From positions 1-22,787 of the forward strand of contig JOHN01000094.1 in the NCBI GenBank assembly GCA_000719695.1: a DNA stretch of 22,787 nt, in the 5' to 3' direction. Position numbers and translations under genes: made by a program. Positions within the stretch are counted from its first letter, which is position 1, and the number at the start of each line of letters is the position of its first letter. The notes beneath the pieces are model-generated. The model was not told where the DNA came from. It saw only the letters and a list, made by a program, of their open reading frames with translations, and did not search any database. This document shows positions 1 to 7,105 of the stretch, piece by piece. Source of the DNA: Streptomyces sp. NRRL F-6131. Lineage in GTDB: Bacteria; Actinomycetota; Actinomycetes; Streptomycetales; Streptomycetaceae.

Positions 1-184
1 GCCGACCGTCGGCACCGGGTCAAAGCGCCCCGGAGGCGAGCCGAGCCCCCAAAAGAGGTGCGAGCGAGCCGAAGGGGCGCGCCGGTGCCGAAAGGGAGAG
101 CGCGAGGGAGCGACGAAGGAGCGAGGGAGCGCCGACCGTCGGCACCGGACGAAAGCGCCCCGGAGGCGAGTTGAGCCCCCAAAA
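1..184. repeat. Repetitive intergenic element with two 54-base direct copies
   Basis: Bases 1-54 and 131-184 are two copies of the same unit and match at 49 of 54 positions; the differences are at unit positions 19-21 and 41-42. Each copy begins with the palindrome GCCGACCGTCGGC. The spacer (55-130) is rich in GAGCGAGG-like motifs and carries CCGGTGCCGA at 82-91. This is the exact reverse complement of TCGGCACCGG found in both copies (9-18 and 139-148), so two alternative hairpins are possible. The composition (runs of GAG, GCGA and AAAA) does not look like coding sequence. The element may extend beyond the left edge. I recognise it only as a repeat; its family is unknown to me. Confidence 0.75.
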
Positions 185-307
185 TATGGGCAGTGGACGA
201 AGGGTTGGAGTCAGGGGTAAACCGGACAAAGTAGTCATACCCGTCGACGACGTTGACACCGCGAAACGTAGCTGGTGGGCTGTGCCGCGATGTGGTTCCG
301 GCCTGGC

Positions 308-314
308 GAGGAGG
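308..314 (+). promoter_or_regulatory. Ribosome binding site fixing the GH84 start
   Basis: GAGGAGG lies 5 bases before the GTG at 320. The upstream in-frame ATG codons at 275 and 290 have no comparable site, so translation most likely starts at 320. Confidence 0.7.
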
Positions 315-319
315 CTCCT

Positions 320-3300
320 GTGCAAGCCCGAGTGTCCGAGGTGGCCGGGCGGCGGCTCCGTCAGCAGCTGGAGCAGAGCCCGGCGCTGCGCGAGGTCCTG
401 CAGCACCCGACGGCGCTCGCGGCACGCCGGGCGACGGCGCGGACGTGTCGTCAACTGGCGCCCAGGACGGCGGATCGCCTGATCGCGGACCTCAAGGGCA
501 CCGCGCCGCTGCTGTCCTCGGTCCGGGCCGAGCGGGCGCTGGCCGCCCGCCCCGGGGCGCCGAGCCGGCGGACCCTCCAGGTGGCGGCCACCCTGTCGGC
601 GGCCGCCGTGGTCGGCGGGCTGCTGGTGAGCGGCCCGGCGGCGTACGCCCAGGTGCCCGGCTACACGCCGGGCCCGGACGTGGTGAGCACCGCGAGCAGC
701 GCCCCGCAGACCCCGCTCGGCAGTGTGAGCGACCCTCAGGTCTTCCCGCGTCCGCAGGAGCAGAGCGCGACCGGCAAGCCGGTCACCGTGCCCGCCGCCG
801 TCACCCTGGTCGCTTCGACCCGGGCGGACCGGGGTGCGGTGGCCGCGGTGCGGGAGGTCCTCGGCATCGCGGGCGCGACCACCGTGACCCCGCGGTCGGA
901 GCCCGGCCCGCCGGTCGCCGGTTCGCTGGTGGTGTACGTCGGCGGCCCCGCCGAGGGCGCGGGCGGCGACACCGACCGGGTGCTGCGCGAACTCACCGTG
1001 GCGGCCGGCGGCAAGGACACCGCGGCGCCCACCACCGCCGGGATGCCGGCCGGCGGCTACGTGCTGGCGGCCGGACAGCTGCCGGTGGCCGGCGGCGGCA
1101 GCTACGGCGCGGTCGTCCTGGCGGGCACCGACGCGACCGGCACCTTCTACGCCGCGCAGTCGCTGCGCCAGCTGCTGGCGGCCGTGCCGGCCGACCAGGG
1201 CCAGGCGCCGGGCGCGGCCGGCCTGGGCCTGCCCGGGATCACCCTGCGCGACTGGCCGTCCGGCGCGCCGGTGCGCGGCACCGCCGAGGCGTTCTACGGC
1301 ACCCCGTGGACCCAGCAGCAGCGGCTCGACCAGCTGGACTTCCTCGGCCGGTCCAAGCAGAACTTCTACCTCTACGCGCCGGGCGACGACCCGTACCGGG
1401 TGGCCCGCTGGCGGGACGCCTATCCGAAGGCCCAGGCCGACGACCTGCGGGCGCTGGCCGAGCGCGCCGAGCGCGCCCACATCGCCCTCGGGTACGCGAT
1501 CGACCCCGGGCAGTCCTTCTGCTTCAGCTCGGCGAAGGACGCGGACGCGCTGGTCGCCAAGCTGGACGGGCTGCGCAGGCTCGGCTTCACCGCGTTCCAG
1601 CTGCAGTTCCTGGACGTCTCCTACGACGAGTGGCACTGCTCCGACGACCGGGCGAAGTACGGCACGGGCCCGGCCGCGGCCGCCAAGGCGCAGGCCGAGC
1701 TGGCCGCCAGGGTGCAGGACCGGCTGATCGCTCGGAACCCGGGTCTGGCGCCGCTGTCGGTCGTCCCCACCGAGTACCACCAGCAGGGCACCTCGCCGTA
1801 CCGGACGGCGCTGGCCGCCGCGCTGCCGTCCGGGGTGCAGGTGGCCTGGAGCGGTGTCGGGGTGATCCCGGAGCGGATCACCGGCACGCAGGTCGCCGAC
1901 ACCTCGGGCCTGTACGGGCACCCGCTGGTCACCATGGACAACTACCCGGTCAACGACGCCACCCCGGACCGGCTCTTCCTGGGCGCCTACACCGGCCGCG
2001 ACACCGAGGTGGCGACCCGGTCGGCGGTGATGCTGACCGGCGCGATGCAGCAGCCGGTGGCGTCCCGGATCGCGCTCTCCACCGCCGGCGACTTCGCCTG
2101 GAACCCGGCCGCCTACAAGCCGGAGGACTCCTGGCAGGCGGCGCTGCGCTCGCTGGCCGGCCCGACCGGTGCGACGGCGACGCCCACCGGGGAGACCCTG
2201 GCGGCGGTCACCGCGCTGGCCGGGAACAGCGTCTCCTCGCCGCTGGCCAAGCAGGAGTCCGGCTATCTGCTGCCGATGCTGGACCGGTTCTGGGCCGCCG
2301 CCGAGCCGGTCTCGGGGGCCGCGCCGGACCTGGCGAAGCTGATAGACGCGGCCGCCCCGCTGCGGCAGGCGTTCACCGCGATGGCCGGCGCCCAGCAGAC
2401 CCTGGCCGCCGCCCAGGCCACCGGCCCGCTGGCCGCCGAGACCGCGCCCTGGCTGGCGCCGCTGCGCGACTACGGTCTCGCCGGGCAGTCCGCCCTGGAC
2501 ATGCTGCTGGCCCAGCGCGGCGGCGACGGCGGGGCCGCCTGGAAGGCCCGGGTGGAGCTGAACAAGCTGCGCGAGCAGCTCGGTCAGAGCCCGGCGACGG
2601 TCGGCGCGGGCGTGCTCGGCCCGTTCCTGGAGCGCGCGCTGCGGGCCGCCGACACCTGGGCCGGTGTGCAGGGCGGCGGCATCACCGCGACCACCACGCT
2701 GGGCACCGCGCACGACCACCTGCCGGCGCTGATGGCGGACGGCGTCTCCGACACCTTCTACTGGAGCTCGGCGCCGCCGCAGCAGGGCGACGCGGTCGGC
2801 CTGGACCTCGGCGGCGGACGCCCGGTCGGCAGCGTGACCGTGCTGATGGGCTCCTGGGGCTCCGGCCCGGACGGCGGGAGCGCGCTGGACGACTACATCC
2901 GGGACGGCGTGCTGGAGTACTCCACCGGCGAGGGCGGCTGGAAGAAGCTGGCCTCGGTGAAGAACCAGAAGTCGGTCTCCGCGCAGGTGCCCGCCGGGAC
3001 GATCGTCCGGGCGGTCCGGCTGCGGGCCACCGCGGCGCAGAAGACCGCGGTCGCGGTGCGCGAGTTCTCGGTGACCGCGCCGGACGAGCTGCCGGCGAGT
3101 GTCTCCGGCGGCCCGGCGGCGTTGCCCGGCTCCTCGGCCGCCGCCGTGCTGGACGGCAACCCGGACACCGCCTACCGGGCGGCCACCGCGCCGACCGCGC
3201 TGGACGAGCCGCTCACCGTCGAGCTGGGCGCCGCCCGGCCGCTGGACCGGCTGACCGTGCTGACCGACCCGGGGGTGCGCGCCTCGGCCACCGTCGCGGT

Positions 3301-4429
3301 GCGGCACCCGGACGGCAGCTGGAGCGAGATCGGCACCGTGCAGCCGGGCTGGAACGAGCTCGCGGCGGGCGGCCTGCCCGCCGACGCGTTCCGGCTGGCC
3401 TGGCGCCCGGGCGGGGAGCCGCCCGTGGTCAACCAGGTGATCCCCTGGTACGCGGACGCCCCGGCGGCCCGGCTGAGCCTGGCCGACCCCTCGGTGGACG
3501 CGGTGATCGGGGAGGCCGCTCCGGCGCAGGCCCGGGTGACCGTCGAGGCCGGCCGGCCGGAGGGCGTCACCGGCGAGCTGCGCACCGAGGTGCCGACCGT
3601 CGCCAAGGGGCTGACGGTGGCGCCGGTGACCGGGGTGAGCGTGCCGCGCGGCGGCAGGGTCGGCGTGCCGCTGCTGGTCACCGCCGGGCCGGAGACGCCG
3701 TCCGGGACGTACCAGGTGCCGGTGGTGTTCGTGGCCGGCCAGACCACCGTTCGCCAGGTGCTCCAGGTGCACGTGGTCCCGCCGACCGGCGGTCCCGACC
3801 TGGCGATCACCGCGCAGGCCACCTCCTCGGCCGACGAGACCCCGAACTTCCCCGCCTCGGCGGTGGCCGACCAGGACCCGAAGAGCCGGTGGTCCTCGCC
3901 GGCGGCCGACGACGCCTGGGTGCAGCTGGAGCTGCCGAAGGCCACCCACCTCGGTTCGGCGGTGCTGCACTGGCAGGCCGCGTACGCCGCCGCGTACAAG
4001 GTCCAGGCCTCGGCGGACGGCCGTTCCTGGACCACGGTCGCGACCGTGGGGGACGGCAGGGGCGGCAACGAGACGGTGCGCTTCGACGCGCCGGGGGCGA
4101 AGTTCCTGCGGATCCAGGGCGTGGCCCGGGGCACCAAGTACGGCTACTCGCTCTGGGGCGTCGAGCTGTACGCGGTCGCCCCGGCGGACGGGCCGGCGAC
4201 GCCGCCGGTGACCCCGCCCGTCACCCCGCCGGTGACGCCGCCGACCGGGCAGCCGGGCGGCGGCCAGCAGTCGGGCGGCCAGGCCGGCGGCACCGGTGGT
4301 GGAACGGCGACCACCCCGCCGACGCCCGGGCCGACCCCCTCGGCCACCCCGACCGGTCCGACCGGTCCGGCGCCCGCCCCGAGCACCACCGGCACGCCGA
4401 CCGGGACCCCGCCGAAGCCCAGGCCGTAG
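320..4429 (+). CDS. Secreted GH84 beta-N-acetylglucosaminidase-like protein with F5/8 type C domains
   Basis: Starting at GTG 320 gives 1369 residues. Residues 1-87 are a long charged stretch, followed by a hydrophobic signal segment (about 88-108) and a probable AYA/Q cleavage at 110/111. A pre-catalytic alpha/beta domain leads into the GH84 barrel at about 318, starting RGTAEAFYG. The barrel contains MDNYPVN at 539-545 and later TAGDFAWNP, both typical of the family. The usual catalytic Asp-Asp pair appears as FLDV (430-433), so one Asp seems to be replaced. A helical bundle follows, then F5/8 type C-like modules at about 810-924, 930-1050 and 1160-1287, with a NEW3-like beta domain between the last two. 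The tail (about 1290-1369) is Pro/Thr/Gly-rich with TPPV repeats and ends without a sortase motif or membrane helix. The family removes terminal GlcNAc from glycans or glycoproteins outside the cell. The true substrate is unknown. Confidence 0.85.
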   Translation: MQARVSEVAGRRLRQQLEQSPALREVLQHPTALAARRATARTCRQLAPRTADRLIADLKGTAPLLSSVRAERALAARPGAPSRRTLQVAATLSAAAVVGGLLVSGPAAYAQVPGYTPGPDVVSTASSAPQTPLGSVSDPQVFPRPQEQSATGKPVTVPAAVTLVASTRADRGAVAAVREVLGIAGATTVTPRSEPGPPVAGSLVVYVGGPAEGAGGDTDRVLRELTVAAGGKDTAAPTTAGMPAGGYVLAAGQLPVAGGGSYGAVVLAGTDATGTFYAAQSLRQLLAAVPADQGQAPGAAGLGLPGITLRDWPSGAPVRGTAEAFYGTPWTQQQRLDQLDFLGRSKQNFYLYAPGDDPYRVARWRDAYPKAQADDLRALAERAERAHIALGYAIDPGQSFCFSSAKDADALVAKLDGLRRLGFTAFQLQFLDVSYDEWHCSDDRAKYGTGPAAAAKAQAELAARVQDRLIARNPGLAPLSVVPTEYHQQGTSPYRTALAAALPSGVQVAWSGVGVIPERITGTQVADTSGLYGHPLVTMDNYPVNDATPDRLFLGAYTGRDTEVATRSAVMLTGAMQQPVASRIALSTAGDFAWNPAAYKPEDSWQAALRSLAGPTGATATPTGETLAAVTALAGNSVSSPLAKQESGYLLPMLDRFWAAAEPVSGAAPDLAKLIDAAAPLRQAFTAMAGAQQTLAAAQATGPLAAETAPWLAPLRDYGLAGQSALDMLLAQRGGDGGAAWKARVELNKLREQLGQSPATVGAGVLGPFLERALRAADTWAGVQGGGITATTTLGTAHDHLPALMADGVSDTFYWSSAPPQQGDAVGLDLGGGRPVGSVTVLMGSWGSGPDGGSALDDYIRDGVLEYSTGEGGWKKLASVKNQKSVSAQVPAGTIVRAVRLRATAAQKTAVAVREFSVTAPDELPASVSGGPAALPGSSAAAVLDGNPDTAYRAATAPTALDEPLTVELGAARPLDRLTVLTDPGVRASATVAVRHPDGSWSEIGTVQPGWNELAAGGLPADAFRLAWRPGGEPPVVNQVIPWYADAPAARLSLADPSVDAVIGEAAPAQARVTVEAGRPEGVTGELRTEVPTVAKGLTVAPVTGVSVPRGGRVGVPLLVTAGPETPSGTYQVPVVFVAGQTTVRQVLQVHVVPPTGGPDLAITAQATSSADETPNFPASAVADQDPKSRWSSPAADDAWVQLELPKATHLGSAVLHWQAAYAAAYKVQASADGRSWTTVATVGDGRGGNETVRFDAPGAKFLRIQGVARGTKYGYSLWGVELYAVAPADGPATPPVTPPVTPPVTPPTGQPGGGQQSGGQAGGTGGGTATTPPTPGPTPSATPTGPTGPAPAPSTTGTPTGTPPKPRP

Positions 4430-4479
4430 GGCCGCTCTCCTCGTACCGGGTCGGCCGGCCCTCCCCCGGGGCAGACGGC

Positions 4480-4517
4480 GGGCCGCCGCGCTCCCCGTGC
4501 GGGGTGCGCGGCGGCCC
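4480..4517. terminator. Strong hairpin between convergent genes
   Basis: GGGCCGCCGCGC (4480-4491) pairs perfectly with GCGCGGCGGCCC (4506-4517). Inside, after one T/T mismatch, CCCC pairs with GGGG around a GTGC loop. It has no U tract, as is common in actinomycetes. It sits between the GH84 gene and the oppositely read HNH gene and could serve both. Confidence 0.75.
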
Positions 4518-4565
4518 ATGAGGCGTACCGGGAGATGTGACGGGCAAGCCCTTGTGGTGCGGAGG

Positions 4566-5210
4566 TCAGGCGGAGAGCGGTTCCGGGTGCTCACCGCGGC
4601 GGACGGGGGCGGAGTGGCCGGCGTGGGCCCGGCCGAGCGGGACCGGGTGGGCGGCCTCGGTATGGTCGTGGTGCTCGTACTCGCCCCACTGCGGGGCGCG
4701 CAGCTGGTCGGTCCCGCCGTACGGCTCCAGGTAGGGCCGCCAGCGCGGGTCCTTGATGCCGGTGCCGATGATCCGCCAGGCCAGGCCGGTGGGTGGCGCC
4801 GGTGGTCGTTTCATCCGCCAGCCCAGCTCGGTGAGGTGGCGGTCGGCCTTGGTGTGGTTGCAGCGCCGGCAGGCCGCCACCACGTTGTCCCAGCGGTGCT
4901 GGCCTCCCCGGCTGCGCGGGATGACGTGATCGACGCTGGTGGCGGCGGCCCCGCAGTAGACACAACGACCGTGGTCGCGGGCGAACAGCGCCCGGCGGGT
5001 GAGCGGGACGGGCCCGCAGAAGGGGACCCGGACGAAGCGGGTCAGTCGGACGACGGACGGCGCCGGAAGGGCGCTGGTGGCGCTGTGCAGAGTGACACCC
5101 GAGTCCTCCAGGCTGACGGCCTTGTGATTGAGGACGAGGATGAGTGCGCGGCGCATCGATACGACGCCGAGCGGCTCGTAGGATGCGTTGAGGACCAGGA
5201 CATGCGGCAC
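4566..5210 (-). CDS. HNH endonuclease family protein
   Basis: A 214-residue protein starting at GTG 5210, chosen because AAGGAGG (5216-5222 on the plus strand) lies 5 bases upstream and because the resulting MPHVLVLNASYEPL start is what I recall for this conserved actinobacterial family. A longer frame to 5273 exists but lacks family sequence. The HNH fold is in residues 75-124. Zinc ligands are C83, C86, C114 and C117 in CVYC and CRRC pairs, and D94-H95, N109 and N118/H119 form the nuclease signature. Residues 1-70 form the usual N-terminal domain. It is cytoplasmic and acts on DNA by family inference; the target and cellular role are unknown. It stands alone, divergent from mscS, so it does not look like part of a restriction locus. 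The C-terminal 40 residues are rich in His and Pro. Confidence 0.85.
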   Translation of the reverse strand: MPHVLVLNASYEPLGVVSMRRALILVLNHKAVSLEDSGVTLHSATSALPAPSVVRLTRFVRVPFCGPVPLTRRALFARDHGRCVYCGAAATSVDHVIPRSRGGQHRWDNVVAACRRCNHTKADRHLTELGWRMKRPPAPPTGLAWRIIGTGIKDPRWRPYLEPYGGTDQLRAPQWGEYEHHDHTEAAHPVPLGRAHAGHSAPVRRGEHPEPLSA

Positions 5211-5370
5211 GGATGCCTCCTTGGACGCCTGCGGCGCGTGGCTCGCGCCGGGACGAGCGGTTCGATCGCGCAACGGGTGCGTGATCTCCCCCAGTGTCGC
5301 CTTACGCCGTTGTACGGCGCCACCACTCCTGTGTAACGGAGCTGACGTGAACTCCGGGTGTGGGTTCTGT

Positions 5371-5383
5371 CATACCCGGTATG
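5371..5383. promoter_or_regulatory. Perfect 6-1-6 inverted repeat, possible operator
   Basis: CATACC-C-GGTATG is a perfect palindrome with one central base in a region otherwise of mixed composition. It lies between divergent genes, where a regulator could act on both. No regulator is linked to it. Confidence 0.3.
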
Positions 5384-5558
5384 CCCGGAGGGAGCGCGGG
5401 TTGCACTCCGGTGCCCCTCCGGGGTACCGCTGCGCCGGTCGGACCAGTGCGGACAGCGGCGCGCGGGGGCGTTGACGGGGCGTTCGCGGGGGTGCACGCG
5501 CCGTGCGACCGGGGGACGGATCGGGTTCGGCGTGTCAAGCCGTCGGCCGGGCGGCGGC

Positions 5559-5564
5559 TAGGGT
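5559..5564 (+). promoter_or_regulatory. Possible -10 element for mscS
   Basis: TAGGGT, followed by AGT, resembles a Streptomyces housekeeping -10 and is about 90 bases before the mscS start. The only -35 candidates (TGTCAA or GTCAAG, 5532-5539) are spaced 19-21 bases away, which is too long, so this is tentative. Confidence 0.3.
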
Positions 5565-5655
5565 AGTGCGGACGGTCCGCAGGTCGGGGGCGTCCCGCCC
5601 GGGTTCGCCGCGACTCGACGGACCGTGCCACGACCCCTGCAGGAAGGTCCCGCAC

Positions 5656-6879
5656 GTGTTCCGGTCCGGTGCCGCCGGCCTCCTCGCCGACGCGTCCGCC
5701 ACGACGTCGGCCTCGACGCCCGCCCCGTCCACCAGCCCCACGGCCCCGGCGCTGCCACCGCTCGACCTCAGAATCCCGACGAGCGCGCAGGAGGTCTCCG
5801 ACACCACCCGGCAGGCCGCCGGCTGGTTCGACTCGCACTGGCAGGAGTGGCTGGCGAGCGGCGTCCGGATCGTCTTCATCATCGTGCTGGCCCTGGTGCT
5901 GCGGGCGATGGTGCGCAAGGTGATCACCCAGCTGATAACACGGATGGTCCGGCCGGGCGAGGGCGAGGAGGAGCCGAGCCGGCTGGGCGGGCTGCTGGCC
6001 AACACCGGGGTGGTCAACCCGGAGCGGCGCCAGCAGCGCGCGGAGGCGATCGGCTCGGTGCTGCGCAGCGTCGCGTCGTTCACGATCCTGGGCACGGCGG
6101 CGCTGATGGTGCTGTCGGCGCTCGGGGTGAACCTGGCGCCGCTGCTGGCGAGCGCCGGTGTGGCCGGTGTGGCGATCGGTTTCGGCGCCCGCAACCTGGT
6201 CACCGACTTCCTCTCCGGGGTCTTCATGATCATGGAGGACCAGTACGGCGTCGGCGACGAGATCGACACCGGGGTGGCCACCGGCACGGTGCTCGAGGTC
6301 GGCCTGCGGGTGACCAAGCTGCGCGGCGCGGGGGGCGAGATCTGGTACATCCGCAACGGCGAGGTGAAGCGGATCGCCAACATGAGCCAGGGCTGGGCGA
6401 CCGCCTCGGTGGACGTCCAGGTCGGCTACAAGGAGGACCTGGAGCGGGTCGAGACGCTGATCCGGGAGACCGCGGAGGCGCTGGCCAAGGAGGCGCCGTT
6501 CGACGAGCTGGTCTGGGCGCCGTTCTCGGTGCTGGGCGTGGAGTCGGTCGCGGCGGACTCGGTGGTGCTGCGGGTCGAGGCGCGGACCGCCCCGGGCAAG
6601 TCGCTGAGCGTGGCGCGGGGGCTGCGCCAGCGGCTCAAGCAGGTCTTCGACGACGCGGGGATCAAGGTCAAGGAGGAGGTCGCGCCGGCCGTCGCCGCGG
6701 GTGCGGCCGCCGGGACGGCCGCCGCCGCGATGGTGCTGGGCACGACCGCGGCGCCCGCCCCCGGCACCGACCCGGCCCCGCCGTCCGCACTGGCCGACCC
6801 GGCCTCGGCGGGCTACAAGGCGGCGACGCCGATACCGGCTCCGGTGCGCCCGGTGGACGACGGCAGCAAGGCGCCCTGA
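5656..6879 (+). CDS. mscS: MscS-type small-conductance mechanosensitive channel
   Basis: The start is GTG 5656, with AGGAAGG at 5641-5647, giving 407 residues. The first 60 residues are a Ser/Thr/Pro/Ala-rich segment. Transmembrane helices are near 69-88, 137-158 and 160-194. The third is the pore helix, with the Gly/Ala-rich pattern ASAGVAGVAIGFGARNLVTD (165-184) ending in the conserved LSGVFMIMEDQYGVGDEI beta-domain entry. The remainder, to about residue 340, forms the cytoplasmic cage. The family opens under membrane tension to release solutes during hypo-osmotic shock. The C-terminal 60 residues are a disordered Ala/Pro-rich tail. It is monocistronic, with its own promoter region and a strong terminator behind it. 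Confidence 0.93.
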   Translation: MFRSGAAGLLADASATTSASTPAPSTSPTAPALPPLDLRIPTSAQEVSDTTRQAAGWFDSHWQEWLASGVRIVFIIVLALVLRAMVRKVITQLITRMVRPGEGEEEPSRLGGLLANTGVVNPERRQQRAEAIGSVLRSVASFTILGTAALMVLSALGVNLAPLLASAGVAGVAIGFGARNLVTDFLSGVFMIMEDQYGVGDEIDTGVATGTVLEVGLRVTKLRGAGGEIWYIRNGEVKRIANMSQGWATASVDVQVGYKEDLERVETLIRETAEALAKEAPFDELVWAPFSVLGVESVAADSVVLRVEARTAPGKSLSVARGLRQRLKQVFDDAGIKVKEEVAPAVAAGAAAGTAAAAMVLGTTAAPAPGTDPAPPSALADPASAGYKAATPIPAPVRPVDDGSKAP

Positions 6880-6898
6880 GGGGGCCGTGCGTACGCCC

Positions 6899-6935
6899 GG
6901 GGCCCCGCTTCCGAACGGCTCGGAGGCGGGGCCCC
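6899..6935 (+). terminator. Terminator behind mscS
   Basis: GGGGCCCCGC (6899-6908) pairs perfectly with GCGGGGCCCC (6926-6935). The stem continues through TTCCGA/TCGGAG, with one wobble, to an ACGGC loop, about 16 bp in all. It separates mscS from the csnR promoter. Confidence 0.85.
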
Positions 6936-6989
6936 GCGCTGTCCGGGGGCCGTCCGGTAACGAGTCGGCATCCTCCGTGCGAAGGCCCA

Positions 6990-7019
6990 TTGACACTCCG
7001 CTTACGGGGCCCGTACGGT
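6990..7019 (+). promoter_or_regulatory. Housekeeping-type promoter of the csn operon
   Basis: A perfect TTGACA -35 (6990-6995) is followed after 18 bases by TACGGT (7014-7019). The predicted transcription start is near 7026, about 80 bases before the csnR GTG. It lies right after the mscS terminator and right before the GGAAAGTTTCC palindrome. Confidence 0.65.
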
Positions 7020-7035
7020 CCTGTCCCAAGCGACT

Positions 7036-7046
7036 GGAAAGTTTCC
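7036..7046. promoter_or_regulatory. Probable ROK repressor (CsnR-type) operator
   Basis: GGAAA-G-TTTCC is a perfect palindrome with one central base, followed by TAACAG. As I recall, operators of actinobacterial ROK repressors share a GGAAAsTTTCC-type core. It lies at about +10 to +20 from the predicted start, where a bound repressor would block initiation. This suggests that csnR represses its own operon. Confidence 0.65.
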
Positions 7047-7105
7047 TAACAGTTCGCTCCGAACCCGACCGGAACCCCGGCCGCCCCGAGGAGGAGGATC
7101 GTCGC

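Larger units (their letters stand above)
5211..5655. other. Divergent intergenic region between HNH and mscS genes
   Basis: About 445 bases without a supported gene. It holds the HNH ribosome binding site, two short inverted repeats (CGCCGT/ACGGCG at 5305-5319 and CATACC/GGTATG at 5371-5383), a TTACAC-16-TACAAC promoter-like pair on the minus strand in front of the HNH gene, and TAGGGT at 5559-5564 as a possible -10 for mscS. Short open frames here have no family resemblance and were not called. Confidence 0.5.

Noticed and set aside
253..258. TTGACA as the -35 of a promoter for the GH84 gene
   Set aside because: No acceptable -10 sequence is found 16-19 bases downstream.
20..4594. A 1,524-codon open frame on the minus strand opposite the GH84 gene, and a similar plus-strand frame at 253-4521
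   Set aside because: Arg/Gly/Pro-rich translation without domains, and codon third positions not G/C-biased. Such shadow frames are expected opposite long G+C-rich genes; the GH84 frame has recognisable motifs.
5211..5273. A 21-residue N-terminal extension of the HNH protein
   Set aside because: The strong AAGGAGG site lies inside this stretch directly before GTG 5210, and the family start begins there.
5358..5566. Short plus-strand open frames of 67-68 codons upstream of mscS
   Set aside because: No ribosome binding site or family resemblance; they cover promoter-like sequence and palindromes.
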